Source: Ilyonectria destructans (taxonomy: Eukaryota; Ascomycota; Sordariomycetes; Hypocreales; Nectriaceae). From it: 64,000 bases of DNA. The position numbers were made by a program, and so were the translations under genes. The DNA lies in contig JAHEWK010000020.1 in the NCBI GenBank assembly GCA_020740775.1, positions 558,001-622,000 on the forward strand, in the 5' to 3' direction. Positions within the stretch are counted from its first letter, which is position 1; each line of letters opens with the position of its first letter. This document shows positions 45,639-56,589 of the stretch, piece by piece. Below the pieces are notes generated by a model that did not search any database, was not told where the DNA came from, and saw only the letters and a program-made list of their open reading frames with translations.

Positions 45639-45983
45639 TCACTCATTAGCAAGAGTACGATTAGGATATTGGTTATCATACGATTTCTCCACACGCTTAT
45701 ATGCTAGGTTCGATACTAACTCGGCCTGCGGCTGTTTCGCCTCGGTTGGAGCGTTGTCGCCCGAGGACAAGCTATCGGATGTACCTCTTTCCGTGAGGAG
45801 CTTTTCCAGTGCTGTCAAGAGTCGCTCTGCAAAGGATGATTTTACATCTTTCCCATCGAGACCAAGACTTTCATTGAATGCGACTGAATTCGTGGCATTG
45901 GTTGGCTTTAGCAGAGGGCTGCTGGGAGGAGTTATTTGTTGTAAAGGGGAGGGTTGAAATGACTGGACTAAATGGGGAAGCAT
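45639..45983 (-). pseudogene. N-terminal fragment of a fungal AAA-type ATPase-like gene (tentative)
   Basis: From ATG 45983 the frame has a Pro/Ser-rich head (QITPPSSPLLKP), a helix AERLLTALEKLLTERG, and then LAYKRVEKSYDNQ near the end. The last motif resembles the LEYKRVDEVWD stretch preceding the DUF7025/AAA region in a common fungal ATPase family. The frame stops at 45639 and nothing of the ATPase domain is seen beyond it. The assignment is tentative. Confidence 0.3.
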
Positions 45984-46010
45984 GATGAGGGAGGTGGAAC
46001 AAAAGATCAA

Positions 46011-47904
46011 GTCGGAAGCCAGATCAACCTTGATGGTGTTGGAGAGGAAGACGGAGTGTAAGTACCTTGATCATGGAGAGAGCATCTGGACCATACGGTG
46101 AAGATTGACAGACATTCTTTTACCTTTTAGAGGCCTTGCTCCGACCCCCACGTCGCATTCAGCTGAGTAGCATCCATTGACGTAGCTTTCCAGGAAAGGA
46201 AATGAGACGCTTCAAGAACTGGGAGCTGGGTTACCCCCTCGAGGCGTAGCAGTGGCTGCTAATTAGTCCGTGGCATGCTCGTTCATGGTGCATAGAGGCA
46301 CCATGCGCCATATCACGTCAGAAAACCCTACTTCTATTGGACAGAATCGACTCAAGTAACAGCACCGTTCTGGTCGCTAAAGGTGTTGCCAGTTTTGGAA
46401 GCCTCGCATCGCTGCCACAAGAAATTGTCGGACGCAGCTTGGTCTTTCGTCAAGAGAAACTCGAAAGGGGCAGCGGTAGCATCAGCTCATCGCTACGTAA
46501 TTTTTGGTAATTGAAAAGCGGGCAGGTCGTTTGATGATGGCGATGCTACGTCGGTCACCCTCTCTGACAAGCCACCGATCACCTTGCAGGGAACCATCCA
46601 TCATCCACGAAGCGCTACTTGTGTACCTGAATGTTTGCAATGTGAGCTTCATCTTGCGCTTAGGTATCGATCCACGGCTCATTTTACGCTGGTGAAACTA
46701 ACCGACGTTCAGACCTGCAAGAACCTCTTTCCGACACGAGTCGTGTAGTAGCGGCCGAAATCAAGTTCCTACATAAGTTATAGAGTTTTCCAAACGAGGT
46801 TGACAGTTGTGGCTGATTATCCAGTGTGCCTAACATTGCCCTAATGACGACTTAGGTCCGTTTCTGGACTGAAAGCTCGTCGCCTTGTTTTGTGAGAAGA
46901 CTGTAAGCATCAACTCGCGTCTCAACTCTCCAAAATATCGTACAGTAGGATGAGACAGGCATTACGTTACCGCATTTGAAACAATGAACGGGATTGCCAC
47001 TTAGCTAGGGAGTAGAATTAGCGGCCCCCGCTCGGGACTAAAAAGCGGCACACTCTGGGGGCTTATGCCTGCGAACCATCTTGGCTACGCCACAGTGACA
47101 TGTACTACCCTGCCCCCCGTGGCACCTTGTTCATTGGTGGTGACTTTGGTGTTGCAACAGCCTATCGCCGATCCACCAGGGCCGAGTCAAAGTCACCCTT
47201 GTCGATGACTCTTGAGCCTCTTCTCGTTCGGGATGACTATCGTCTCAACTCTGCATATCCCTTCGGCGACAAGGTGAACTGTACAAGGCAGTACAGTGAG
47301 GCTGGGTGCGGGCGAGAGGAACCCTGCCGCCTACCGCGAAATGGCATTTGCCCGTGGTTCAAAATTCCCGCCGGCCGAGGAGGTACGGCAATGCTGGAAC
47401 GGCGCGGCAGTTCGCAGATGACGGGGCTCCTACGGGTACAATGGGAACAATGGATCGGTGTTATCCGTAATCCCCTGACAATCATCCTAGCTTGGTGGCC
47501 CACACAACATGTTAAGCGATAGTTTGAGAAAAGACCGTGGTGTATAAGTGGCGTAGGTGGCGGAGAGAAGAAGGACCAAGCGAGCTCTCGGTCTCTTCCC
47601 TCCACTCGAATGAAACAACCCTATCCCTTTAAGTGCCCTAAGGCAACACTTCCCCACTAATGCCCACAATACTCTGGGAGATCAGCGGTACGCAGATAGA
47701 CCTAAATGCCCTACGTATCTGCTAACAATGCTATGTACTATGATGTAGATCCCTAGGTACCTACAACTTTTAGCGACATATAAATAGGTGAGACTTCTTC
47801 ATTTTACTTCGTCTTTCTCACTGTTTAGTTGGTTTGAATACCTGCTACTAGCGCAAGAGTGCCTTAGGACAATTAAAGGGATATCATAATAAGCGCCCGT
47901 CCGC
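46011..47904. other. No convincing gene
   Basis: A 140-codon plus frame (47100-47522) has no domain or signal and is probably chance. No repeats were noticed. Confidence 0.35.
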
Positions 47905-48216
47905 TCAGACAGTGCTCCTAGTCTCCACGATTGAAAGGCCCTCGCCGAACCCGTCCGATATCCCCTGTGCGACCCCACCAACCGTCCATAGGAATGCTTC
48001 CAGAAGAGATTGTCCAACTTTCCCGTCGTTCATCTGGCACATTGTTTCGGTAAGGGACATGCTCTGTTTCCCAATCGAGTTGACAAAGTCGAGCCCATGG
48101 CCGACCACGGTCTTGGAGACCTTGTATTTCCGTTCCATCCGTGCTGTGTAGCGGAGGACATACATAAGATACGGCAGCAGATAATTGAGGATGAAGATCA
48201 AGTTGAACACGGCCAT
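47905..48216 (-). CDS. Membrane protein C-terminal exon (hypothetical)
   Basis: From about 48216 the minus strand encodes one strong membrane segment (MAVFNLIFILNYLLPYLMYV), a basic stretch (RYTARMERKYKVSK) and an amphipathic tail (ALLEAFLW-like LLEAFLWTVGGVAQGISDGF) ending RSTV. It reads like the last exon of a fungal membrane protein. The frame stays open upstream to 48444 but the character changes, so an intron or a truncation probably lies near 48220-48360. I cannot name the family. Confidence 0.45.
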   Translation of the reverse strand: MAVFNLIFILNYLLPYLMYVLRYTARMERKYKVSKTVVGHGLDFVNSIGKQSMSLTETMCQMNDGKVGQSLLEAFLWTVGGVAQGISDGFGEGLSIVETRSTV

Positions 48217-48444
48217 CTGGACACCACGGTGCAGAATGGATCGCGGCTGACCAGAAGCAGATTGGGTGGAGCCGGCTTCAGGCCCATGTCGATCGAGCAG
48301 GCGGGTAGCGGAGACGACGAAGCTGCATCGCGACAAGCAAAAGCGATGGTTTGACGTCATAATGATTACTTTCTGTGGGGTATTCACAGCTTGTCGCCCA
48401 TCCGTCCTCCTCGCTCTGACAATCTTCACATGGCCAGAGCTCAC

Positions 48445-49452
48445 GAATATTGCAGAGAGGAAGTGGCGTCATTTGACGTCATTATATCTGTAGGAAAGTT
48501 CCTGCCCACGGGCGATGTTTGCTTCTCGCATGGATAGAAGGGGTTTTTGTTTAGCTTAGCCACCATGTTCGCGGAGAAGCATGGTCTGATATCCAGAAAA
48601 TGCTTCTGCCCTATATCCGCATTGTAGATTGGAGCACAGCAGCCGGGCGGTGTCCGCGGTCCTAACCGGGTGGTTGGTGAATCGGGGGCTAATTACAGTA
48701 TGTCATTATCTTACCCTAGTTATAAAAAAAATAGTGACAGCACGTGATAAAGGAGACAAAGGAGTATCCCCACTGATTTGTTGAGGGACCTGGAGACTGC
48801 TCCAATGTTTGTGGATCCATCAATAGACACATGCTCTGCAATATTGATTGGTTCTACGTGGTGATTCGTACGCCACACTGATATCTAGCGAGGCGACCTC
48901 ACTGTTTTCAAACTTGAGGATGGGTGGAAATGCACTAATATCATGATGATATGTACATTGATTATGACGAAATAAAATTTATTTGTTGGGAAAAGCGTTG
49001 CCATATACTTGGGGAGTCTCTGTCCACATACCCCCAAGTAGAACAGTATGCGAACAAGGTCGATAGTTCGTATAGCAGAGTCCATGCACGCTTGCGGTAC
49101 GACGCAAGTTCTTACCCCAAAGGTGTCTCACATGCCAACAGTGTTATTACAGAGTAGTCGGAAAGTTTCGAGCCACATGCAGTTGGTCTCTAGTCGTACT
49201 GGGATAAAGACCCATCGTTTGCCAATCGCCAAGCGGGGCTTGAATTGTAATGTCTTCTTATACGCAGTTCGTGAGAAAATTGCGATGCGGGGTGCAGGAT
49301 CCCACTCTTAGCTGCAACTTGCAGGCAGGCTGCTGACGTATAAGTTTGGAGCAGACCTAAGGAGCGACCATATCACTCTTCTCTCAGACATCCAGACCCC
49401 GTTCTCTCGTCGACTCCCTCATCACTGGGCTATCCATGTCGAATCAAAGGAT
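48445..49452. other. No gene recognised; upstream of the Reg1-like gene
   Basis: No conserved frame is seen. The final 150 bp is C/T-rich, as in fungal 5' leaders. Confidence 0.35.
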
Positions 49453-51008
49453 ATGTCCTGTCCCTCAACGCCTATCAGCTATGATTCCGTTGAATCCGAT
49501 TATACCGAGGCAATCCGCTTGTCTCAGCCGTCGAAAGAGCAATATTTGCTATCTCCATTCCCGAAAGACAATTACTGTGTGGCACTGGACGATAGCCTAG
49601 AAACCCCACCGAGCCCCAAGACGGACGACTCGTATGCCGCCTCGCCCGCCGGCTATGATAACCCAGAGGATACATCAAGACCGGGGACTCCAGAGTTACC
49701 AGAGCTCATTCAGCGCGCTGGAGACGACAGTGAAGTGAACGTCCGCCCGTGGGGGAATGTCGATTACCTTTCTCACGACTGGCAGGAGGAGGACATCTGG
49801 TCATCATGGAAATATGTCACCTCACGCCGAGGAGAGTACCCGAATAGTGCCCGTCTAGGAAATGCGGCCTGGAGAACATGGGCGAAACGCAAGAACAGCC
49901 TTAAGACTCTGCCTCCCGAGACGCTCAACTGGTAAGGACGATGGAATTCGATGTAAATATCAAGTTAACACTGTGTAGGCTGAAGGATGGTGATGTGGAT
50001 TGGCTCTATGGCCCTCTTCAACCAGGCGGGAGCAGGATCTACTGTACACAGACTAAGTCTACCAGTGTCTCATTGTCTAAGCCCAACGCAGTGGTCAACA
50101 TCAACAAAAAGCCCATTCTAAAGAAAAGGAGCGTGTCCGACACCATGCTGCAGGGGCCTGCATCATCATCATCATTAATCCTTCAGCAGGGAGCAGCAGC
50201 GGTCCAAGAGCAAGAGGGAGATGGCTGGAGATTAACAAAGTCTACATTTGATCGAGCAGCGATGGCGGATTATATCATGTTCCCCTTCTCTTCAAGACGA
50301 ATAAGCCGCGATACCTCTAGTGTATTGCCAACGCCAACATCCTCTGGGGTCGCATCGCCACGCGTCGAGCGAAAACACATCCACTTCAATGACGAAGTCG
50401 AGCAATTTATCGCCGCCGAGGCTATAGACGGCGACGATGATATTGATACCGATCAACTTGGCGACAGTGATTCCGATGACGGCGTCATGATGAAGCTGGC
50501 GCGGCCACGAAAGCGGGCTCCCCTGATCAGGAAGAAGCCGAAGAAGGTAAAGACCTCATTGCCTTCTGACGGAAAAACGATTACGATGCTTCCATCAACA
50601 ATGCTCAAGTACCAAGAAGATATGCTGGAGGCTCCAGAGACGGCGACAAAACACAACACTGATACCTTCCGCAGTCCTATTGTCCCGCTATCCTCATCAC
50701 AAGAGGTACTTCATCCATCCATGATATTGACCAGGTTCTTCGGCGAAGACGAGGCCGAGCACATGATGGATGCTGATGTAAACTCAGGCTGGTATGACTC
50801 TGAGGGTTTCGAAGATCTTCATTTGCATCGTCGGACTTCTGCAGACAGCTTGACCGCCGAGCCAGTTGGCATGCGTCGCACCCCTTCGGGCATGTTTATG
50901 CCATATGAGGAGGAGGAGCCATCGTCGAACGATGGGATATTTGGTCACGTTATTGACACTGTTAACATGGTCAGGGACATTGCCTATGTTCTTTGGAATG
51001 TGGGCTAG
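49453..51008 (+). CDS. reg1: Reg1/Hex2-type protein phosphatase 1 regulatory subunit
   Basis: Exons 49453-49931 and 49979-51008 (intron of 47 nt, GTAAGG to TGTAG) encode 502 residues. The domain typical of this family is split by the intron: HDWQEEDIWSSWKYVTSRRG, RLGNAAWRTWAKRKNSLKTL, and TLNW joined to LKDGDVDWLYGPLQ. Further family marks are KPILKKRSVSDTML, RKHIHFNDEVEQFIAAE, an acidic stretch, and the C-terminal GHVIDTVNMVRDIAYVLWNVG. In yeast, Reg1 targets phosphatase Glc7 to the Snf1 kinase in glucose repression, and the fungal orthologue is expected to do the same. The gene is intact with no stops. An LTR lies 138 bp after the stop. Confidence 0.88.
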
Positions 51009-51145
51009 GGGAGGTGAGGTCCCTTGATAAGACATTTCATGTCTTGTCCTTTGGAGACTGCTCCTTTGATAGGCTATTTCTTCCTCGGTCATTGTTGAGA
51101 AGAGCTCCTCGCCACTTGATTAGTGTCTGATCGGACCAGACACAC

Positions 51146-51298
51146 TGTTGAAATAAGAAGATTTTTTATTGCTTAATTCATACTGAACGTGCAGTAGGGA
51201 ACCACTGTATATGTACAGGTACGATGTCTTGTAGAATGTTCCTCCTTCTTCCACACCTCGCCACCAACTTGATCGCCTCACACTGGTGATCTCCAACA
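51146..51298 (+). mobile_element. Solo LTR, family also at 55444
   Basis: TGTTGAAATAAG to CTCCAACA, 153 bp, about 75-80 percent like the LTR at 55444-55588 by eye (shared GCTTAATTCAT, GGAACCACTGT, TTCCACCTTCTTCCACAC-like and GATCTCCAACA blocks). No target duplication and no adjoining retrotransposon genes. It sits between the Reg1-like gene and a pogo relic. Confidence 0.7.
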
Positions 51299-51349
51299 AA
51301 ATCGTTATGAGCTCGGCTGCACCTGGTTCGATGGATTTTTAGATATAAA

Positions 51350-52995
51350 GCTTACTTTGAGCTTGTAGGTTGGTGTGCAAATCGTCCGTTTCGCTGCTGA
51401 CGATAGAAGATCCGCACGAAAATCGAGAAATACGCCATCTTACCTTGCAACACGTATAATGAGGATGAGAAAGGATTTCTATTGGGAATAATCAATCGAA
51501 CGAAGAGAGTGTTTGCCCTTAGTGTCAAAAAGCAAGGCAAATTGCTCGGCGCAGCACAAGATGGCAATCGATTCTGGATTATCTTTCTGGCGTGCGTCCG
51601 TCTGCCAAGACATGACGTCGCTGCCTCCATTCTTTATCTACCAAGGCAAGCCAAGGCAGGTTCAAGATTCCTGGCTCACAGAGTTTGACCCAGAGCACCC
51701 ATCAGCCTTCTTCACAACGTCAGAGACGGGATGGACAAATCACGAGCTTGGGAAAGAGTGGCTCGTCCGTGTTTTCGACCGCTTTACTAAGGCGAAAGCT
51801 CGAAACGGTCGTGATTATCGCCTTTTCAGTACCGATGGGCTCTCCAGCCATGTTAATATGGACTTTTTGGAGTGGTGTGACCAACACCGGATTATCGTTG
51901 CGGTGTCTTCCCCCCCCCCCCCCCCCCCCCCCCAAGCTCCACGCACCGGTTGCGGCCTTAGACGTGTCGCTAATTCAGCCCCCTCTCAACCGCTTACACA
52001 AGTCAGTTTATCCAGTGGATGGCAAAAACACAAGGGCTTATTGGTCTATCGAAACGCAAGTTCTGGACTTTATTTTGGAACGCATTTGAGGCTTCCTTCT
52101 CTCCGGAAAACATTGCGATTAGTTGGAAACGGACGGGTCTCCTGCCTTTGACCCAGAAGTCGTCCTATCGCAGATCACCGAGAAAGCAGAAGATGATTCA
52201 GATACAAGCGGGGACTCTGCGGAATCTATAGCCCTTCAACAGCCTACTGCTCGAGATTTACGCCGACTTGTTGACAAAGTGTTTGACAAAACCTCCAGTG
52301 GTGCTGACCGCAACAGCCGAAAGCTGAAGAGTACTCTCGAAAGCCTTCAAGCTGAGGTTGAATTGCTTCGGTATGAGAACCAAGGACTGCGCGAAACTAT
52401 AGTGCATGACAAGCAGCGCAGAATGCGCGGTAAAGCTCTGAAAGACTATCTCTTTGATCGTACAGATCCTAATTCGGCCAAGGTATTTAGTCCAGCAAAA
52501 GTCGCCCAAGCTCGCCTGAAGAAGGCTACCATAGACGCTCAAAATAAATAAGAAGCTTTGCAGAAGGAAAGCAAAAAGCCCAACGACGACAGCAGGCGAC
52601 GGAGCAAAAAGCTCTCGCTTTGGAGACGAGGAGACAACGAGAGGCGGAAAATGGAGTGAAAGCGGCAGATGAAGGAATCCCGGCGGCAAGAGAAGGAGAC
52701 CAATCGGCAGATCCGACAAGAAATGAAACGTCGCAATCAGGAAATGGCACATCAAATACAGCATGAAAGACGGGTGGCTTCTGAAGCTCGCGAGAAGAGT
52801 CCAGGCTTTCGAGACGAAATAATCGTCGCTCTTCCGGCTACACCAGGACCATCGGTAGCATCGCAGGGACCAGACCTACCAAAAAAAAAATCAAAAAAGG
52901 GAAGGCAGCGACTGCCCCAATCCGCACAGCTCGTCCGAAACGGCCGTCTTTAGCTGTTAAGAGTGATCGGGAGATGGTAGTTGTATTTCGGAGCT
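51350..52995 (+). pseudogene. pogo/Fot1-type transposase relic with poly-C tract
   Basis: The relic starts near NTYNEDEKGFLLGIINRTKR (first catalytic Asp) and continues with GAAQDGNRFW, YQGKPRQVQDSWL, SETGWTNHELGKEWLVRVFD and STDGLSSHVNMDFLEW. After a 24-C run come TGCGGCCTTAGACGTG (normally LQPLDVS), a region rich in frame changes, DPEVVLSQI and a long coiled-coil tail to about 52950. Several frameshifts and a stop after AQNK make it non-functional. The HTH N-terminus is missing; the LTR at 51146 lies just upstream. Confidence 0.85.
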
Positions 52996-53049
52996 CAGAG
53001 CGGCCGCAGCGGAATAGCAAGCGACCACGATGGCTTGGTGATTATGAGG

Positions 53050-54512
53050 TATCTTGAGACGAATCTAACTGGGACGGAACTTTTTTTTAAAAAATCCTTT
53101 TTAGACGATTTGGAGCTGTGGTTGTGAAGTTATTCTTGATTGATGTCAGGAATGGAGGTGGGTGTAAGTCCGGTAGATCACCGGATCCGGCGGATCACAG
53201 GAAATCCCTTATGGGTCGAGGAAAAATCAGCCAATAGGGTGTTGTAAAAAGTCATGCCCCCGTAAGGTCATGCCCCCCTATCAATTCCCATAAGGATATG
53301 GAAACCCCATTTTGGGTAAACCGGTAAAGTCCAGGTTCTCATCTTGAACGCTCGACGGTATGTATCGTAAGATTGTGTCGCGAATATATGGGCTTCAAGG
53401 CCGCCACCCGCTAAAAACTGGTATGCTAGGAGGTCAAATTGATCCTACACAAGGCCCCCCACTCGCAGTATTAACAGGCTGTCACAATGGGATTTCAGCG
53501 TCATAAAAGTTGGGTTATGCTAAGTAGATTCTGCTTATTTCTGTCATAATTCATAATGACGTATCTTGTCTTACGTCATTTCCCCCGGATCCGAAGCTTG
53601 TAATTGGGGATGGGGAAAGCGAATCATGGAGGTTGTCGTCAGACTAGCCCCCCCGATCACTCCTGACCTGTGCCTAAGTAGGTAGGCAGCCAAGGTATGG
53701 ATAAGGCATGGATGTAGAGATACAAGCTCGATATGTGGCTGGCACGGTGAGGGGTAAGGGAAGGCACCAATTCCGGAGCTCAGCTCTTTGCCGGCCACTG
53801 GAGGCATGTGGACCGGACCTAACTCTCCGGTTCACACGCCTACTACGTAATTTTGTAGTATTTTAACAAACCCACAAACATCATGACCCGCCAATCACCG
53901 CACATATGTTTTCAACGGGGACTATTATATCATTATTTCATCATAATCGGGTTGGAGACGTTCTGTATCCGAGATCAACAGACAAAAGATCGCAGCAGCC
54001 ACATCATAATTACCAGAGCGTTGGACTGAGCTAAATGCCTCCATCAGATAATTCGAATTAAGTGGAATACATCTTTGATATTTGCCAAGATCAGGATGAC
54101 CTCAGGGTACGCCTCAATGAGGTCATAAAAGTCACAACAATCCACTGCTTAGATGCAGATGACAACTGACTAGCAGCCGTATATCACCCATGTGCCACTA
54201 TTCTGAATACATGAACATCAGTGCCAATCCACAATATTCATTCATCTCCGTCAATCGTGGACATTGCGATTCCCCGAATATGCAACACGAACAATCAAGG
54301 CTCGAGTGTAACCGTGGTCGAGAAACTGTCATCGGAGTACTACCACCCCCGTAACAAAGCCAAGTATATACCACTGCCCCTTTTTCTTCCCCTTTAATCC
54401 TTCCGGCAACTTGGTCTGGCCAACCTTGTTTCCCGAATCATCAACACCTGAGAGGCATCCCGCTTACAGAGCGAAACACACGAAGCAGTCAAAAAATACC
54501 GACAAATCATCC
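53050..54512. other. No gene recognised
   Basis: Non-coding sequence with a repeated GTCATGCCCCC word near 53252 and a C/T-rich leader before 54513. No conserved frame on either strand. Confidence 0.4.
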
Positions 54513-54845
54513 ATGTGCCACACCGTCGTCGCCCAGCGCGTGTGCCAGGTCTGCAACCGCGGCCAAGGGGAGACAGTTATTGACTTCACGCGCTGCGCAC
54601 GCAAGTGTTCGAGCCCCTTCTACTGTCTGACTCCCAAACCGCACATAGAAATCTGCTTCTTCTGTGCGCCGAAAACCACAACGCCGCTCTCCACGCCAGT
54701 CACGTCACGAAACAGCAGCATTGACGCCGACGCCAACGACTGCGAAACCGTCTCCACCGCTGCTGCCGCAGCAACCGCGGCGGCGGTCACGGCGGTGATT
54801 CCCGCCGTCAGCGTCGCCCTCGTACCTAGTTGCCCACTCTCTTGA
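54513..54845 (+). CDS. Small Cys-rich hypothetical protein
   Basis: A 110-codon frame from ATG 54513 (an in-frame extension upstream lacks conserved character). The first half has a Cys/His pattern: MCHTVVAQRVCQVCNRGQG, TRCARKCSSPFYC, and CFFC, suggesting a zinc-binding fold like that in small fungal proteins beginning MCxT. The second half is an Ala/Val-rich low-complexity tract. It lies 112 bp upstream of the Kin1-type gene fragment on the same strand. Function unknown. Confidence 0.45.
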   Translation: MCHTVVAQRVCQVCNRGQGETVIDFTRCARKCSSPFYCLTPKPHIEICFFCAPKTTTPLSTPVTSRNSSIDADANDCETVSTAAAAATAAAVTAVIPAVSVALVPSCPLS

Positions 54846-54956
54846 GCATCTTTACGCAGGGAAGCCGAGTAGTAGTGACGGACCGATCCCCCCCCCGGGC
54901 AAGGGGCCCCGATCAGCAGCACTCGATCCAACCACCCCCACAACCCCCATCCCGAC

Positions 54957-55443
54957 ATGGCTCCCTCTGCCGCCGGCGGCGGCAATGGCACTGGCAGCTT
55001 GGCCACCCCCCAGCAGCAGCAGCATGGTCACGCCGATCCGCCGCCCCGGGCATCTGTCTCCAAGCACGCGAGGTCGCGCACCATCATCCCGACGCAGTCT
55101 GGCAAGTGGATCCTCGGCAAGACCATTGGCGCCGGCAGCATGGGCAAGGTCAAGCTCACCCGAAAGGAGGATGGCAGCGAACAGGTTCGTCTTCGCTTCG
55201 TTGTCGTTCACCTTCCGCCTCCCATCTCCCATCTCGCTTCTCTCCACTCTTCTTTGTCGGCCTCCCCCTGCGCACAAAGCTAACCGTCCCCTCTTCCTAG
55301 GTCGCCTGCAAAATCATCTCCTGTGGCTCGACCGATGATGGCCACTAGTCCCGCGCCGACAAGGAGCGCGCCGACCAGTCCAAGGAGATTCGCACCGCTC
55401 GCGAGGCCGCCATCGTCTCCCTCCTAAACCACCCCTACATCTG
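54957..55443 (+). pseudogene. kin1: Kin1/Kin2-type Ser/Thr kinase, 5' fragment cut by an LTR
   Basis: Exon 1 (54957-55184) and exon 2 (55301 onward; intron of 116 nt, GTTCGT to CCTAG) encode an N-terminal Gln/His-rich head and then the kinase start. TIIPTQSGKWILGKTIGAGS, with the Gly-rich loop GAGSMGKV, is followed by VACKIIS with the ATP-binding Lys. A TAG at 55346-55348 replaces what is probably Gln in GHQSR. The frame continues through EIRTAREAAIVSLLNHPYIC and ends exactly where an LTR starts at 55444. Kin1 kinases act in cell polarity and cell-wall integrity; this copy lacks the rest of the kinase domain and the KA1 tail. Confidence 0.85.
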
Positions 55444-55588
55444 TGTTGAAATGAGAAGATTCGAGTTGCTTAATTCATCCTATATATGCAGTAGGGGAAC
55501 CACTGTTTATATACCGGCACGATCTCTTGTGGAATGTTCCACCTTCTTCCACACCGACTTGGTCGCCTCACACTTGTGATCTCCAACA
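55444..55588 (+). mobile_element. LTR with adjoining primer-binding site
   Basis: TGTTGAAATGAG to CTCCAACA, 145 bp, same family as 51146-51298. Just downstream, at about 55598-55612, AGTGGCATCAGAGCC differs by one base from TGGTATCAGAGC, the primer-binding site complementary to initiator methionine tRNA. This marks it as a 5' LTR. The internal genes and 3' LTR are missing. It interrupts the Kin1-type reading frame. Confidence 0.65.
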
Positions 55589-55619
55589 GACAGATGTAGT
55601 GGCATCAGAGCCTCCTATA

Positions 55620-56334
55620 TCATCACTCTATACTACATGTGTACATTAAGAAATGAGGGACTTCGTCATGGGATTGTCGAGGTTGGGGGTCGAGGCACAT
55701 CGACGATGACTGACGTCATTTCGGGCTAACCAAGTTGGTTCGGGTTCGGGGCCGGGTTCGGGCTCGGGCTCGGCCCGCATACCCCCGCCGGGAGCTTAAT
55801 AACGGCGGGGACCGTTACTGGTCAGGACTGTGGCCAAAGTCTGGATAACTGCGCTGACGAAACCAAGACATACGAACGCGAACATGAATGATACTTGTAG
55901 CAGTAAAGTAGGCATATGGCTCTAGGTTGTAATACAGAAATCCAATTACTATGCCTCTGCTCAGGCGCCATTGGCTTGAGCGCCAAATACCTTAATACCC
56001 TCCTCGATAGGCTTGAATCTCTTCTCGTCTGGCTCTCCACGACGTCCACTAAAGACGAACTGGGCATTCAGCTTTCAACTGGCAGGTATATCCCACGTCT
56101 TGACGACTTTCTCATCTATGAGTGTATTGTAATGCTGTAGGTTGGTCCCAAGTCCCTGAAGTTAAAGGTTGGTCCACAATGTCAAAGTGAGTAGGAAGAT
56201 GCCATGCATGTGAGGGTTATTGAGAGTCAATTTTTGGATTTAACCACTGCCCAAGTCAAGAGGACGAAGGTCCCAGTTATATACACAACAATGGTGTCCA
56301 AGTGGGTCGGGACGCCTCCTCGGCTGGGGCGGAA
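55620..56334. other. No gene recognised; GGTTCGG-type hexamer tract
   Basis: About 55738-55782 is a tract of GGTTCGG/GGCTCGG repeats of roughly 6 bp unit. The rest has no conserved coding sequence. Confidence 0.4.
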
Positions 56335-56589
56335 TTTCGTTTGACAGAGGTCAAGATGCGCCACGCCCGTCTTGTGTACATGTTCAACGCCGCGCATCAT
56401 CTGTTTGAAGAAGCAGTCCGCCTCCTGCCAGTGCAAATTGCCCACCGAATTCAACAGCTTAAGCAATTCACCTCCAATGCAGAACTCCACGACCTGGCAG
56501 TAGTCGCCCTTAGCATCCTTGAGCAAATCGAGCGTGCATATTACATTGGGATGCAATATCGCGCTTGAGACACAGAACTCAGCCGTCAA
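56335..56589 (-). pseudogene. SAT4/HAL4-like protein kinase fragment
   Basis: From 56589 the frame reads EFCVSSAILHPNVICTLDLL, KDAKGDYCQVVEFCIGGEL, and EADCFFKQMMRGVEHVHKTG, the stretch from helix C to the catalytic loop in the fungal SAT4/HAL4/NPR kinase group. The catalytic motif expected as HRDLKPEN reads HLDLCQTK, so Arg and the Lys-Pro-Glu-Asn part are lost. The following sequence is unrelated. No ATP-binding loop precedes it. Dead fragment. Confidence 0.7.

Noticed and set aside
47100..47522. Plus-strand ORF of 140 codons
   Set aside because: No domain, signal or intron, and atypical composition; probably chance.
55738..55785. GGTTCGG hexamer tract as a telomere repeat
   Set aside because: The unit is not TTAGGG and the tract is short and degenerate; more likely transposon-end or low-complexity sequence.
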